Shown in pieces: positions 33,927 through 41,467 of a stretch of 64,000 nucleotides of DNA; positions within the stretch are counted from its first letter, which is position 1; every line of letters starts with the position of its first letter. The notes beneath the pieces were generated by a model that searched no databases, was not told where the DNA came from, and was given only the letters and a program-made list of their open reading frames with translations. The stretch is taken from assembly GCF_037083825.1 (NCBI RefSeq), contig NZ_JBAPLU010000015.1:1-64000 (forward strand). The letters are read 5' to 3'. The position numbers and the translations under genes are program-made. The DNA is from Klenkia sesuvii (lineage in GTDB: Bacteria; Actinomycetota; Actinomycetes; Mycobacteriales; Geodermatophilaceae).

Positions 33927-34586
33927 GTGTCCGCTCTCCTCTTCGGGTCCATCAGCACGATCGCCGACACCTCCGAGCTCCAGCGCGAGGCCTTCAACGA
34001 GGCGTTCGCCCACCACGGTCTCGACTGGCGGTGGGAGGCCGAGGAGTACCGCGACCTGCTCCGCAGCAACGGCGGTGCCGACCGCATCGCCGCCTACGCG
34101 AGCGAGCGCGGGCAGGACGTCGACGCCGCCGCCGTCCACGCCACCAAGTCCGAGCTGTTCCAGCAGAAGGCCCTCGCCGGGGGCCTCAGCGCGCGCCCGG
34201 GGGTGCTCGACGCCCTGCGCAGCGCCAAGCAGGCCGGCGGCAAGGTCGCCCTGGTCACCACCACGTCGCCGGCCAACGTCGCCGCCGTCCTGCAGGCCAC
34301 CGAGGGCCTCGAGCCCGCCGACTTCGACCTGCTGGTCGACAGCGAGCAGGTCGGCGAGCCCAAGCCCGACCCGGCGTCCTACGAGTACGCGCTGCGCACC
34401 CTCGGTGAGCAGGCCGGCGACGCGGTCGCCGTCGAGGACAACGTCGGCGGCGTGCAGGCCGCGCAGGCCGCCGGCGTCGAGGTGCTGGCGTTCCCGAACA
34501 CGAACACCGCCGGGCACGACTTCGGCTCGGCCCGGGTGGTCGACCAGCTCGCCACCTCCGACCTGCCCGCCGGGCTCCAGGGCTGA
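33927..34586 (+). CDS. HAD-superfamily (CbbY-like) protein with degenerate motif I
   Basis: A 219-residue HAD-IA fold protein. Motif II (LVTTTSPANV), motif III lysine (GEPKPDPASYEYAL) and motif IV (VEDNVGGVQAAQ) are present. Motif I reads LLFGSISTIADTSELQ where DxDGT is expected, so both aspartates, including the nucleophile, are replaced. Phosphatase activity is therefore doubtful. The GTG at 33927 follows GAGG by 7 bases. It is the first gene of the mycosporine-type cluster, 11 bases before the cyclase, so it probably binds or processes a sugar-phosphate intermediate in some other way, or acts as a partner protein. Confidence 0.8.
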   Translation: MSALLFGSISTIADTSELQREAFNEAFAHHGLDWRWEAEEYRDLLRSNGGADRIAAYASERGQDVDAAAVHATKSELFQQKALAGGLSARPGVLDALRSAKQAGGKVALVTTTSPANVAAVLQATEGLEPADFDLLVDSEQVGEPKPDPASYEYALRTLGEQAGDAVAVEDNVGGVQAAQAAGVEVLAFPNTNTAGHDFGSARVVDQLATSDLPAGLQG

Positions 34587-34597
34587 GGGGGACGGCG

Positions 34598-35842
34598 ATG
34601 ACCACGGTCAGCTCCAGCGTCACCCGCACCGACGGCGGCTTCGCCGTCGAGGCCGTGCACCGCACCGAGTACCGCCTGGTGCCGGTCGACGGCGTGTTCG
34701 CCCCGCACAACCCCCAGCTCGCCGACTGCTACCGCGAGGCCGGGCGCTGCCTGGCCGTCGTCGACGAGAACGTGCTCGCCCTGCACCGCGAGGCCATGGA
34801 GGCCTACTTCGCCGCGGCCGGCGTCGAGCTCACCGTCATCCCGGTGGCCATCGCCGAGACCGACAAGACGATGTCCACCCTCGAGCGGCTGGTCGACGCC
34901 TTCGGCGCCTACGGCCTGCTGCGCACCGAGGCCCCGCTGGTGGTCGGCGGCGGGCTGGTCACCGACGTCGCCGGGTTCGCCTGCGCGGCCTACAAGCGGT
35001 CGACCCCCTACATCCGCATCCCCACCACGCTGATCGGGCTCATCGACGCCAGCGTCTCGATCAAGGTGGCGGTCAACCACGGCAAGGCGAAGAACCGGCT
35101 GGGCGCCTACCACGCGTCCTCGACCGTGTTCCTGGACTTCTCGTTCCTGGCCTCGCTCGCCGAGGACCAGGTGCGCAACGGCATGGCCGAGCTGATCAAG
35201 ATCGCCGTGGTCGCCAACCGCACCGTGTTCGACCTGCTCGACGAGCACGGCGAGGAGCTGCTGCGCACCCGCTTCGGCCACCTCGACGGCACCCCCGAGA
35301 TCCGCAAGGTGGCCGACCAGGTCACCGACGAGGCCATCGAGACCATGCTGCAGCTCGAGGTGCCCAACCTGGCCGAGCTCGACCTCGACCGGGTGATCGC
35401 CTACGGCCACACCTGGAGCCCCACGCTCGAGCTCACCCCGGAGATCCCCTACTTCCACGGGCACGCGATCTCGGTGGACATGGCCTACTCGGCGACCCTG
35501 GCCGCCGAGCGGGGGTACATCACCACCGACGACCGCGACCGCATCCTCGCGCTGATGAGCCGGCTGGGCCTCACGGTCGACAGCCCGTACCTCACCGCCG
35601 ACCTGCTGCGCGACTCCACGAGGTCGATCCTGCAGACCCGGGACGGACTGCTGCGGGCCGCCGCGCCCAAGCCGATCGGCGAGTGCACGTTCATGAACGA
35701 CGTCTCCGACGACGAGCTGGTGCGCACGCTCGACCTGCACCGCGAGGTCGCCGCGGGGCTGCCGCGCGGCGGCGAGGGCGTCGACGCCTTCATGGTGCCG
35801 CGCACCAGCCCCGTCGTCAGCGAGGTCGTGTCGGCCCCGTGA
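34598..35842 (+). CDS. mysA: sedoheptulose-7-phosphate cyclase, DDGS-like (MysA)
   Basis: A 414-residue member of the dehydroquinate-synthase-like sugar phosphate cyclases. It has the NAD-binding and active-site region LVVGGGLVTDVAGFACAAYKR, RIPTTLIGLIDASVSIKVAVN and GKAKNRLGAYHAS, then the metal-binding part NGMAELIKIAVV, YGHTWSP and FHGHAISVDMAYS. With methyltransferase, ATP-grasp and Ala-ligase neighbours it should make 2-demethyl-4-deoxygadusol from sedoheptulose 7-phosphate. 2-epi-5-epi-valiolone synthase is the close alternative that sequence alone does not exclude. Its stop overlaps mysB as GTGA. Confidence 0.9.
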   Translation: MTTVSSSVTRTDGGFAVEAVHRTEYRLVPVDGVFAPHNPQLADCYREAGRCLAVVDENVLALHREAMEAYFAAAGVELTVIPVAIAETDKTMSTLERLVDAFGAYGLLRTEAPLVVGGGLVTDVAGFACAAYKRSTPYIRIPTTLIGLIDASVSIKVAVNHGKAKNRLGAYHASSTVFLDFSFLASLAEDQVRNGMAELIKIAVVANRTVFDLLDEHGEELLRTRFGHLDGTPEIRKVADQVTDEAIETMLQLEVPNLAELDLDRVIAYGHTWSPTLELTPEIPYFHGHAISVDMAYSATLAAERGYITTDDRDRILALMSRLGLTVDSPYLTADLLRDSTRSILQTRDGLLRAAAPKPIGECTFMNDVSDDELVRTLDLHREVAAGLPRGGEGVDAFMVPRTSPVVSEVVSAP

Positions 35843-36630
35843 CGTCGGACGTCGGACTGCGTCCGGTCACGCCGCTGGGCATCCTGGCGGCGCGGCTGGA
35901 CGCGGTCTGCGCCCGGGCCGACCTGCCCCCGGACGTCGCCGCGGAGCTGGCCGCCGTCCGGGACCTGGCGGTCGGGTTCCAGCCCTACCTGGAGGAGCAC
36001 ACCTCGCCGGAGTCCCCGGCGCTGGCGGCGCTGGCCGAGCGCACCCGCACCGCGCCCTGGTCGGGGACGCTGGAGGCCGAGATGCTCAGCGGCCACGTCG
36101 AGGGCCGCTTCCTGGCCTTCCTGGTGCACCTGACCCGGGCCCGCCGGGTGCTCGAGATCGGCATGTTCACCGGCTACGGCGCGCTGGCGATGGCCGAGGC
36201 GCTGCCCGCGGACGGCGAGCTGGTGGCCTGCGAGCTCGACCCCGAGGTGGCCGCCTTCGCGCAGGGGTGCTTCCCGGCCGGCGCGCCGATCGACGTCCGG
36301 GTGGGCCCGGCGGCCGACACCCTGGCCGGGCTGGCCGCCGAGGGGCGGGTGTTCGACCTGGTCTTCGTGGACGCCGACAAGGCCGGGTACACCGGCTACC
36401 TCGACGCCCTGCTCGACACCGGTCTGCTCGCCGAGGGCGCCCTGGTCGCGGTGGACAACACCCTGATGCAGGGCCAGCCCTGGGCCGGAGAGCGCACCCC
36501 CAACGGCGAGGCGATCGCCGCGTTCAACGCCCGCCTGACCGCCGACGCGCGGGTCGAGCAGGTGCTCGTCCCGCTGCGCGACGGCATCACCCTGGTCCGC
36601 CGCACCCCCACCCCACCCCCTCCCCGATGA
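35839..36630 (+). CDS. mysB: SAM-dependent O-methyltransferase (MysB)
   Basis: A 263-residue class I methyltransferase of the CCoAOMT type: YLEEHTSPESPALAALAERT, the SAM site RVLEIGMFTGYGALAMAEALP, VACELDPEVAAFAQ and metal-site-like VFVDADKAGYTGYLD, then VDNTLMQGQPW. In the mycosporine pathway MysB methylates demethyl-deoxygadusol to 4-deoxygadusol. The GTG overlaps the cyclase stop by four bases, so the two are coupled. The proline-rich end (TPTPPPPR) looks incidental. Confidence 0.9.
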   Translation: MTSDVGLRPVTPLGILAARLDAVCARADLPPDVAAELAAVRDLAVGFQPYLEEHTSPESPALAALAERTRTAPWSGTLEAEMLSGHVEGRFLAFLVHLTRARRVLEIGMFTGYGALAMAEALPADGELVACELDPEVAAFAQGCFPAGAPIDVRVGPAADTLAGLAAEGRVFDLVFVDADKAGYTGYLDALLDTGLLAEGALVAVDNTLMQGQPWAGERTPNGEAIAAFNARLTADARVEQVLVPLRDGITLVRRTPTPPPPR

Positions 36631-36705
36631 TCACGGAGCTGCGTGCGCGCCACGCCGGTCCGCGACGACCTGGGGTCCGTGATCGACTCTGAAGAGGTCG
36701 CACTG

Positions 36706-37512
36706 ATGCAGATCCAGCCGCTCGAACCGCTCGGCGCGGTGGTGTCCGGGGTCGACGTCGGTCCGCTGCCGCCGGACCTCGTGGAGGGCCTGCGGGCCGC
36801 GCTGGCCGAGCACGGCGTCGTGGTGCTGCGCGACCAGCACGTCGACGACACCGCCTTCCTCGGTTTCCTGCAGTCGTTCGGCCCGCTCACCTTCACCGCG
36901 GGCGAGACCCCGGTCGACGGGTTCCCCGACCTCAACGTGATCAGCAACGTGGGTCGCGCCGAGCCGCCGCGCAGCACCTTCCACGTCGACAGCTCGTACC
37001 TGTCGACCCCACCGGCCTACACGGCGCTGCGGGCGGTGGAGATCCCCTCGCAGGGCGGCGAGACGGTGTTCACCGACCAGTACTGGGCGCTCGCGACCCT
37101 GCCCGCCGAGCTGGCCGACCGGGTGCGCGACCGCCGCATCCGCCACGTGGTCACCGGCATCGACCCCGCCCTGCTCAGCCCGGACGACGAGACCGAGGCC
37201 CAGCACCCGGTCGTCCGGCCGCACCCGCTCACCGAGCGGCCGGCCCTGTTCCTGACCACCCCGAAGCGGTGCGCCTCGGTCAGCGGGCTGGACGACGCCG
37301 CGTCGGCCGAGCTGGTCGCCGAGCTCTACGCGCACTCGACCACGGAGGAGAACAGCCTGGCCCACGCCTGGACGCCCGGCGACGTCGTGATGTGGGACAA
37401 CGCGTGCGTGCTGCACCGGGGTGACCACTCGGTGGTGGTCGGCGACCGGGTGATGCACCGCGGCATGGTGCGCGACCACGGCCCGCACGCCACCGACGGG
37501 GTGCCCCGCTGA
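36706..37512 (+). CDS. TauD/TfdA-family Fe(II)/2-oxoglutarate dioxygenase
   Basis: A 268-residue dioxygenase starting QIQPLEPLGAVVSGVDVGPLP, the usual TauD opening, which supports ATG 36706 (GAAGAGG upstream) over GTG 36643. Iron ligands are His93 and Asp95 (TFHVDSSY) and His237 (CVLHRGD); Arg252 (MHRGM) would hold 2-oxoglutarate. It lies between mysB and mysC, so it likely tailors a mycosporine. Cyanobacterial MysH, an Fe/2OG enzyme that makes palythine, is usually placed in the phytanoyl-CoA dioxygenase group, so this may be a separate solution. Substrate and reaction are inferred. Confidence 0.88.
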   Translation: MQIQPLEPLGAVVSGVDVGPLPPDLVEGLRAALAEHGVVVLRDQHVDDTAFLGFLQSFGPLTFTAGETPVDGFPDLNVISNVGRAEPPRSTFHVDSSYLSTPPAYTALRAVEIPSQGGETVFTDQYWALATLPAELADRVRDRRIRHVVTGIDPALLSPDDETEAQHPVVRPHPLTERPALFLTTPKRCASVSGLDDAASAELVAELYAHSTTEENSLAHAWTPGDVVMWDNACVLHRGDHSVVVGDRVMHRGMVRDHGPHATDGVPR

Positions 37513-37595
37513 CCGCCGGCTCCGCCGTCCGTGGGCGGTCGCGTCGGCAGCGCACCGACGTCGTCCCCGGTCCGCGGCCCACGCCGTGGCGGTCG

Positions 37596-38882
37596 GTGGC
37601 CGTGCTGGCCGGGCTGGCCGCGACCCTGCCGGTCGACCTCGCGGTCACCGTCGTCGCGCTGGCCACCACGCGACGCCGTCGTCCGACGCCGGCCGCGGCA
37701 CCCCGCACCGTGCTCATCAGCGGCGGCAAGATGACCAAGGCGCTGCAGCTGGCCCGCTCGTTCCACGCGGCCGGGCACCGCGTCGTCCTGGTGGAGAAGG
37801 CCACCTACCGGTTCACCGGGCACCGGTTCTCCCGGGCGGTCGACGCGTTCCACGTGGCGCCCGACCCCCGCGACCCCGGGTACGCCCAGGCCCTGCTCGA
37901 CGTCGTGCGGGCCGAGGGTGTCGACCTCTACGTGCCGGTCTGCTCGCCGGTGGCGTCGGAGTTCGACGCCGCGGCCGCCGACGTGCTCGCCGGGCACTGC
38001 GAGGTGCTGAGCCTGGAGCCGGAGATGGTGCGCACCCTCGACGACAAGCACCGGTTCACCCAGCTGGCCGCCTCGCTGGGTCTCCCCGTGCCCGACACCC
38101 ACCTGGTCACCGACCCCCAGCAGGTGCTCGACCACGACTTCACCGGCGCCACCCGTCCCTACGTGCTCAAGTCGATCGCCTACGACCCGGTGCACCGCCT
38201 CGACCTGACGCACCTGCCGCTGCCCACCCGCGCGGCCACCGAGGCGTTCCTGGCCGGCAAGCCGATCAGCCCCGCGAACCCGTGGATCCTGCAGGAGTTC
38301 GTCACCGGCGAGGAGATCTGCACGCACTCCACGGCCCGCGACGGCGTCGTCACCGTCTGGTGCTGCTGCCCGTCGTCGGCGTTCCAGGTCAACTACGCCC
38401 AGGTCGAGCGGCCGCGGGTGCGCGAGTGGGTGACCACGTTCGTGCGCGAGCTGGGGCTCTCCGGCCAGGTCTCGTTCGACTTCCTGGTCGACGACGACGG
38501 GACCCCGTTCGCCATCGAGTGCAACCCGCGCACGCACTCGGCCATCACCATGTTCCACGACCACCCGGCCCACCCCGGGTTGGCCGACGCCTACCTGCAC
38601 GCCCGGGACACCCCGCTGGAGCCGCTGCCCACCAGCCGGCCGACCTACTGGCTGTACCACGAGCTGTGGCGCGCGCTCAGCCGGCCGGGCACGGCGCGGG
38701 AACGCTGGCGGGTGGTCCGCGAGGGCACGGACGCCGTGTTCGACCGGGCCGACCCGCTGCCCTACCTGGTGCTGCACCACGTGCAGATCCCGCTGCTGCT
38801 GCTGGCGAACCTGCGGACCCGGGGCGCCTGGAACCGCATCGACTTCAACATCGGCAAGCTCGTGCAACCGGCGGGGGACTGA
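37596..38882 (+). CDS. mysC: ATP-grasp ligase, mycosporine-glycine synthase (MysC)
   Basis: A 428-residue ATP-grasp enzyme closely matching cyanobacterial MysC blocks as I recall them: VLISGGKMTKALQLARSFHA, AGHRVVLVEKATYRFTGHRF, YVPVCSPVASEFD, LDDKHRFTQLA, WILQEFVTGEEICTHS, AIECNPRTHSAITMF, PTYWLYHELWR and the end DFNIGKLVQPAGD. An N-terminal hydrophobic segment before TTRRRRP is also a family trait. It joins glycine to 4-deoxygadusol. GTG 37596 is the first available standard start; the frame is open back to the dioxygenase stop without one. Confidence 0.93.
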   Translation: MAVLAGLAATLPVDLAVTVVALATTRRRRPTPAAAPRTVLISGGKMTKALQLARSFHAAGHRVVLVEKATYRFTGHRFSRAVDAFHVAPDPRDPGYAQALLDVVRAEGVDLYVPVCSPVASEFDAAAADVLAGHCEVLSLEPEMVRTLDDKHRFTQLAASLGLPVPDTHLVTDPQQVLDHDFTGATRPYVLKSIAYDPVHRLDLTHLPLPTRAATEAFLAGKPISPANPWILQEFVTGEEICTHSTARDGVVTVWCCCPSSAFQVNYAQVERPRVREWVTTFVRELGLSGQVSFDFLVDDDGTPFAIECNPRTHSAITMFHDHPAHPGLADAYLHARDTPLEPLPTSRPTYWLYHELWRALSRPGTARERWRVVREGTDAVFDRADPLPYLVLHHVQIPLLLLANLRTRGAWNRIDFNIGKLVQPAGD

Positions 38883-39931
38883 TGAGCCGGGTGCTGCACC
38901 TGGTCGGCTCGCCGACCAGCGCGTTCATGGACGACCTGTCGCGGCTCTACGCCGCCGACTGCCTGGCCCACGTGGGCGGGGAGCACGAGCACGTCGTCGC
39001 CCACGTCTCCCCGGACGGGTCGTGGCGGTTCCCGGCGTCGCTCGGGGAGCTGGACGCCGCCCTGCCGGTGCCGCTGGGGGAGGCGCTCACGAGGCTCGCC
39101 GCCCTGGACGTCGACGTCGCGCTGCCGCAGATGTTCTGCATCCCGGGCATGACCTCCTACCGCGCGCTGCTCGACGTCCTGGGCATCCCGTTCGTCGGCA
39201 ACACCGCCGACGTCATGGCGCTGGGCGCGCACAAGGCCCGGGCCCGCGCGGTGGTCGCCGTCGCCGGGGTGCGGGTGCCGGCCGGTGAGGTGCTCGCGCC
39301 GGGCGAGCGCCCGACGCTCGCCCCGCCGTTGGTCGTCAAGCCGGTGGACGCCGACAACTCCCACGGCATCACGCTCGTCACCGACGCCGCCGACCTGCCC
39401 GCTGCGCTGGCCGCCGCGTGGGCGGAGTCGACGCACGCGAGGGGCGGGGTCCGGGGGCAGGGCGGGGTGCTGGTCGAGGAGTTCGTGCCGCTGGGCCGCG
39501 AGGTGCGCTGCGGGGTCGTCGTCCGGGACGGCGCGCTGGTCGCGCTGCCGCTGGAGGAGTACGGCCTGTCGGTCGACCACCCGGTCCGGACGGCGGAGGA
39601 CAAGATCGTGCGGGCCGACGACGGCACCCTGGGCCTGATGGCCAAGGACACCCCCACCGTGTGGACCGTGGACCCGGCGGACCCGGTGACGGCACCGGTC
39701 CACGAGTCCGCGCTGGCCTGCCACACGGCGCTGGGGTGCCGGGACTACTCGCTGTTCGACTTCCGGGTCGACCCCGACGGCGTGCCGTGGTTCCTGGAGG
39801 CCGGGCTGTACAACTCGTTCGCCCGGCAGAGCGTCATCCCCACGATGGCCCGGGCGGCCGGCACCGAGCTGCCCGAGCTGTTCGCCGACGCGGTGGCGGC
39901 TGCGCTCGCGCGCGGACGGGGGCGCTCGTAG
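38882..39931 (+). CDS. mysD: D-Ala-D-Ala ligase-like mycosporine ligase (MysD)
   Basis: A 349-residue ATP-grasp enzyme of the D-Ala-D-Ala ligase fold: VALPQMFCIPGMTSYRALLD, GIPFVGNTADVMALGAHKARARAV, VVKPVDADNSHGITLV, VEEFVPLGREVRCGVVV and FDFRVDPDGVPWFLEAGL. In mycosporine pathways MysD adds a second amino acid (serine, threonine or similar) to mycosporine-glycine to give a disubstituted imine such as shinorine. The ATG shares one base with the mysC stop. No NRPS-like MysE gene is present, so MysD is the only candidate for the second condensation. Confidence 0.92.
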   Translation: MSRVLHLVGSPTSAFMDDLSRLYAADCLAHVGGEHEHVVAHVSPDGSWRFPASLGELDAALPVPLGEALTRLAALDVDVALPQMFCIPGMTSYRALLDVLGIPFVGNTADVMALGAHKARARAVVAVAGVRVPAGEVLAPGERPTLAPPLVVKPVDADNSHGITLVTDAADLPAALAAAWAESTHARGGVRGQGGVLVEEFVPLGREVRCGVVVRDGALVALPLEEYGLSVDHPVRTAEDKIVRADDGTLGLMAKDTPTVWTVDPADPVTAPVHESALACHTALGCRDYSLFDFRVDPDGVPWFLEAGLYNSFARQSVIPTMARAAGTELPELFADAVAAALARGRGRS

Positions 39932-39940
39932 GGTCTGCGG

Positions 39941-39973
39941 ATGATCGTCGCGTGCTCGGCGAGTCGCCGGTGA
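39941..39973 (+). CDS. possible 10-residue leader peptide
   Basis: ATG at 39941 opens MIVACSASRR and stops at TGA 39971-39973, overlapping the GTG of the next gene as GTGA. TAGGGT six bases before the ATG would act as a -10 for a leaderless transcript. The arrangement suggests translational coupling or attenuation, but the peptide is too short for a firm call. Confidence 0.3.
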   Translation: MIVACSASRR

Positions 39974-40287
39974 GGCCGTCGCTGCTCGGTGTCTGGACCG
40001 CCGACGAGCTCGAGGTCGCCCTCATCCGCACGGCGTGCGGCGACCCCGACCTCGAGCCGGCTCTGCAGCTGGTGATCGACGAGGGTCCGGGCATGTTCGC
40101 ACTGCTCAGCGCCGGTCTGCTGCGCGTGCAGCCCGACGTCGACGACCTGGGTGGCGGTCTGTGGGCCGAGATCGAGTGGTCCGACATCGACGACGCGGTG
40201 ATCACCCGGGGGCTGCGGGCCACCCCGCCGCAGCTGGCGGCCCTGCGCACCGCGGCCGCGCGCACGGGCCTGCTGCCCGGCGCCTGA
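39970..40287 (+). CDS. hypothetical protein, ~105 residues
   Basis: A small acidic protein (SLLGVWTADELEVALIRTACGD, then GMFALLSAGLLRVQPDVDDLGGGLWAEIEW and a C-terminal helix PPQLAALRTAAARTGLLPGA). I do not recognise a family. Starts at GTG 39970 or GTG 39952 are possible; 39970 overlaps the stop of a tiny upstream frame. Codon use is normal for the region. Bases 40288-40457 downstream contain GCGGTT-N5-AACCGC, a weak dyad, and no gene. Confidence 0.55.
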   Translation: MRPSLLGVWTADELEVALIRTACGDPDLEPALQLVIDEGPGMFALLSAGLLRVQPDVDDLGGGLWAEIEWSDIDDAVITRGLRATPPQLAALRTAAARTGLLPGA

Positions 40288-40457
40288 CGCGCTCCGTCGG
40301 CCCCGCCCCGCGCTGCTTCGCCCAGCGCCCAGGCCGCTTCGTTCCGCGCGGTTGACCGAACCGCTCAGGCGCGAAAGGGTCGGTACCCGGCCGGGACGAC
40401 CGGCCGGGGAGCACCACCACCGCCCTGTGTCCGCGGTGACCTGATGGTCGACGACGG

Positions 40458-40937
40458 ATGGAGCGCGCTGTGTTGTCCACGTACCCGAACACGGCACGTC
40501 CGCCGAGCGCGCGCGGCCGGCACGCCGCCGACGAACCCGACCCGGCCGCCGCGCCGCCGCCCCCGCGGTGGTGGCGGCGGTTGCTGCCGCGGACCGGGGA
40601 CGACGTCGTCGTGGAGGACGGCCAGCTCGTCGTCCGCGTCCGGGGCGCACTGGACGACCTGGGTGCTGCCCAGCTGACCGAGCACGTGCACGGCGGGCGC
40701 GGGCTGCGGCTGCACCAGGTGGTGGTGGTGCACCTGGGCGGGTGCGACTTCGTCAACGCCCGCGGGTTCCGCGCCCTGCTGCTGGTGCAGGACCAGGTCG
40801 TGCTGCACGCGGGCCGGTTGCTGGTGCTCGACCCGCCGCGCACGCTGCGCGTCCTCTGCGCCACGCTGCCGGGCCGGTTGACCCTGGTGCCCGACGGCGG
40901 CGCCGGCGACGGCGGGGCGCCGGAGGTGCCGGCATGA
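40458..40937 (+). CDS. STAS-domain protein (anti-anti-sigma-like)
   Basis: A 159-residue protein with a disordered Pro/Arg-rich N-terminus to ~45 and a STAS-like domain (DGQLVVRVRGALDDLGAAQLTEHVHG, VVVHLGGCDFVNARGFRALLLVQDQV, LLVLDPPRTLRVLCATLPG). The serine normally phosphorylated in anti-sigma-factor antagonists is not at its usual place: the segment reads CDFVNARG instead of a xDSSGLG motif. A sensory or binding role is therefore more likely than a standard partner switch. Its stop overlaps the GAF gene (ATGA). Confidence 0.65.
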   Translation: MERAVLSTYPNTARPPSARGRHAADEPDPAAAPPPPRWWRRLLPRTGDDVVVEDGQLVVRVRGALDDLGAAQLTEHVHGGRGLRLHQVVVVHLGGCDFVNARGFRALLLVQDQVVLHAGRLLVLDPPRTLRVLCATLPGRLTLVPDGGAGDGGAPEVPA

Positions 40938-41467
40938 CGCCGGACTCGATCACGCAGGTCGCGGCCCGGCTCGACGACCTGGTGGTGTCGGTGGCGGAGC
41001 TGCTGGCCGTGGAGTGCGCGGGGCTGCTGCTGCGCGACTCGGCCGACCGGCTGCGCACCGTCAGCAGCAGCGGGTCGGCTGCCGACCAGCTGGAACGGGC
41101 CCAGGAGACCACCGGCGCGGGTCCCGGCCCCGACGTCCACCGGGCGGGCATCCCGATCGCGGTCGCCGACGTGCTCGCGGTGCCCGACTACGCCGACCTG
41201 GCCCCGCTGCTGCGGGGCAGCGGGGTGCGCGCGGTCATGTCGGCGCCGGTGCTGGCCGGTGACGTCGTGGTCGGCAACCTGAACGGCGTCGACCCGGCCC
41301 CGCACCCGTGGACCGACCGCCAGCAGGCCGCCCTGCAGACCTTCGCCGCCCTGGTCGCCGACGTGCTCGTCCTGTCGGCCGCCAGTCGCGGCGAGGACGT
41401 CGCCCACCTCACCGACGACCTGGCCGACCTCGACGACCTCGACGACCTCGACGGAGCGATGCCGTGA
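40934..41467 (+). CDS. GAF-domain protein
   Basis: A 177-residue protein that is essentially one GAF domain (LLAVECAGLLLRDSADRLRTVSSSG, DVHRAGIPIAVADVLAVPDY, GVRAVMSAPVLAGDVVVGNLNGVD). It has a highly acidic tail (DDLADLDDLDDLDG) encoded by a GACCTCGAC tandem repeat at ~41425-41455. It has no ANTAR or other output domain, so it may pass a signal to its neighbours by contact. It overlaps the genes on both sides by four bases. Confidence 0.8.
   Translation: MTPDSITQVAARLDDLVVSVAELLAVECAGLLLRDSADRLRTVSSSGSAADQLERAQETTGAGPGPDVHRAGIPIAVADVLAVPDYADLAPLLRGSGVRAVMSAPVLAGDVVVGNLNGVDPAPHPWTDRQQAALQTFAALVADVLVLSAASRGEDVAHLTDDLADLDDLDDLDGAMP

Noticed and set aside
34598..35842. Dehydroquinate synthase of the shikimate pathway
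   Set aside because: Sequence blocks and length fit the sugar-phosphate cyclase branch, and the neighbours are mycosporine-type ligases; no aroA, aroC or aroK gene nearby.
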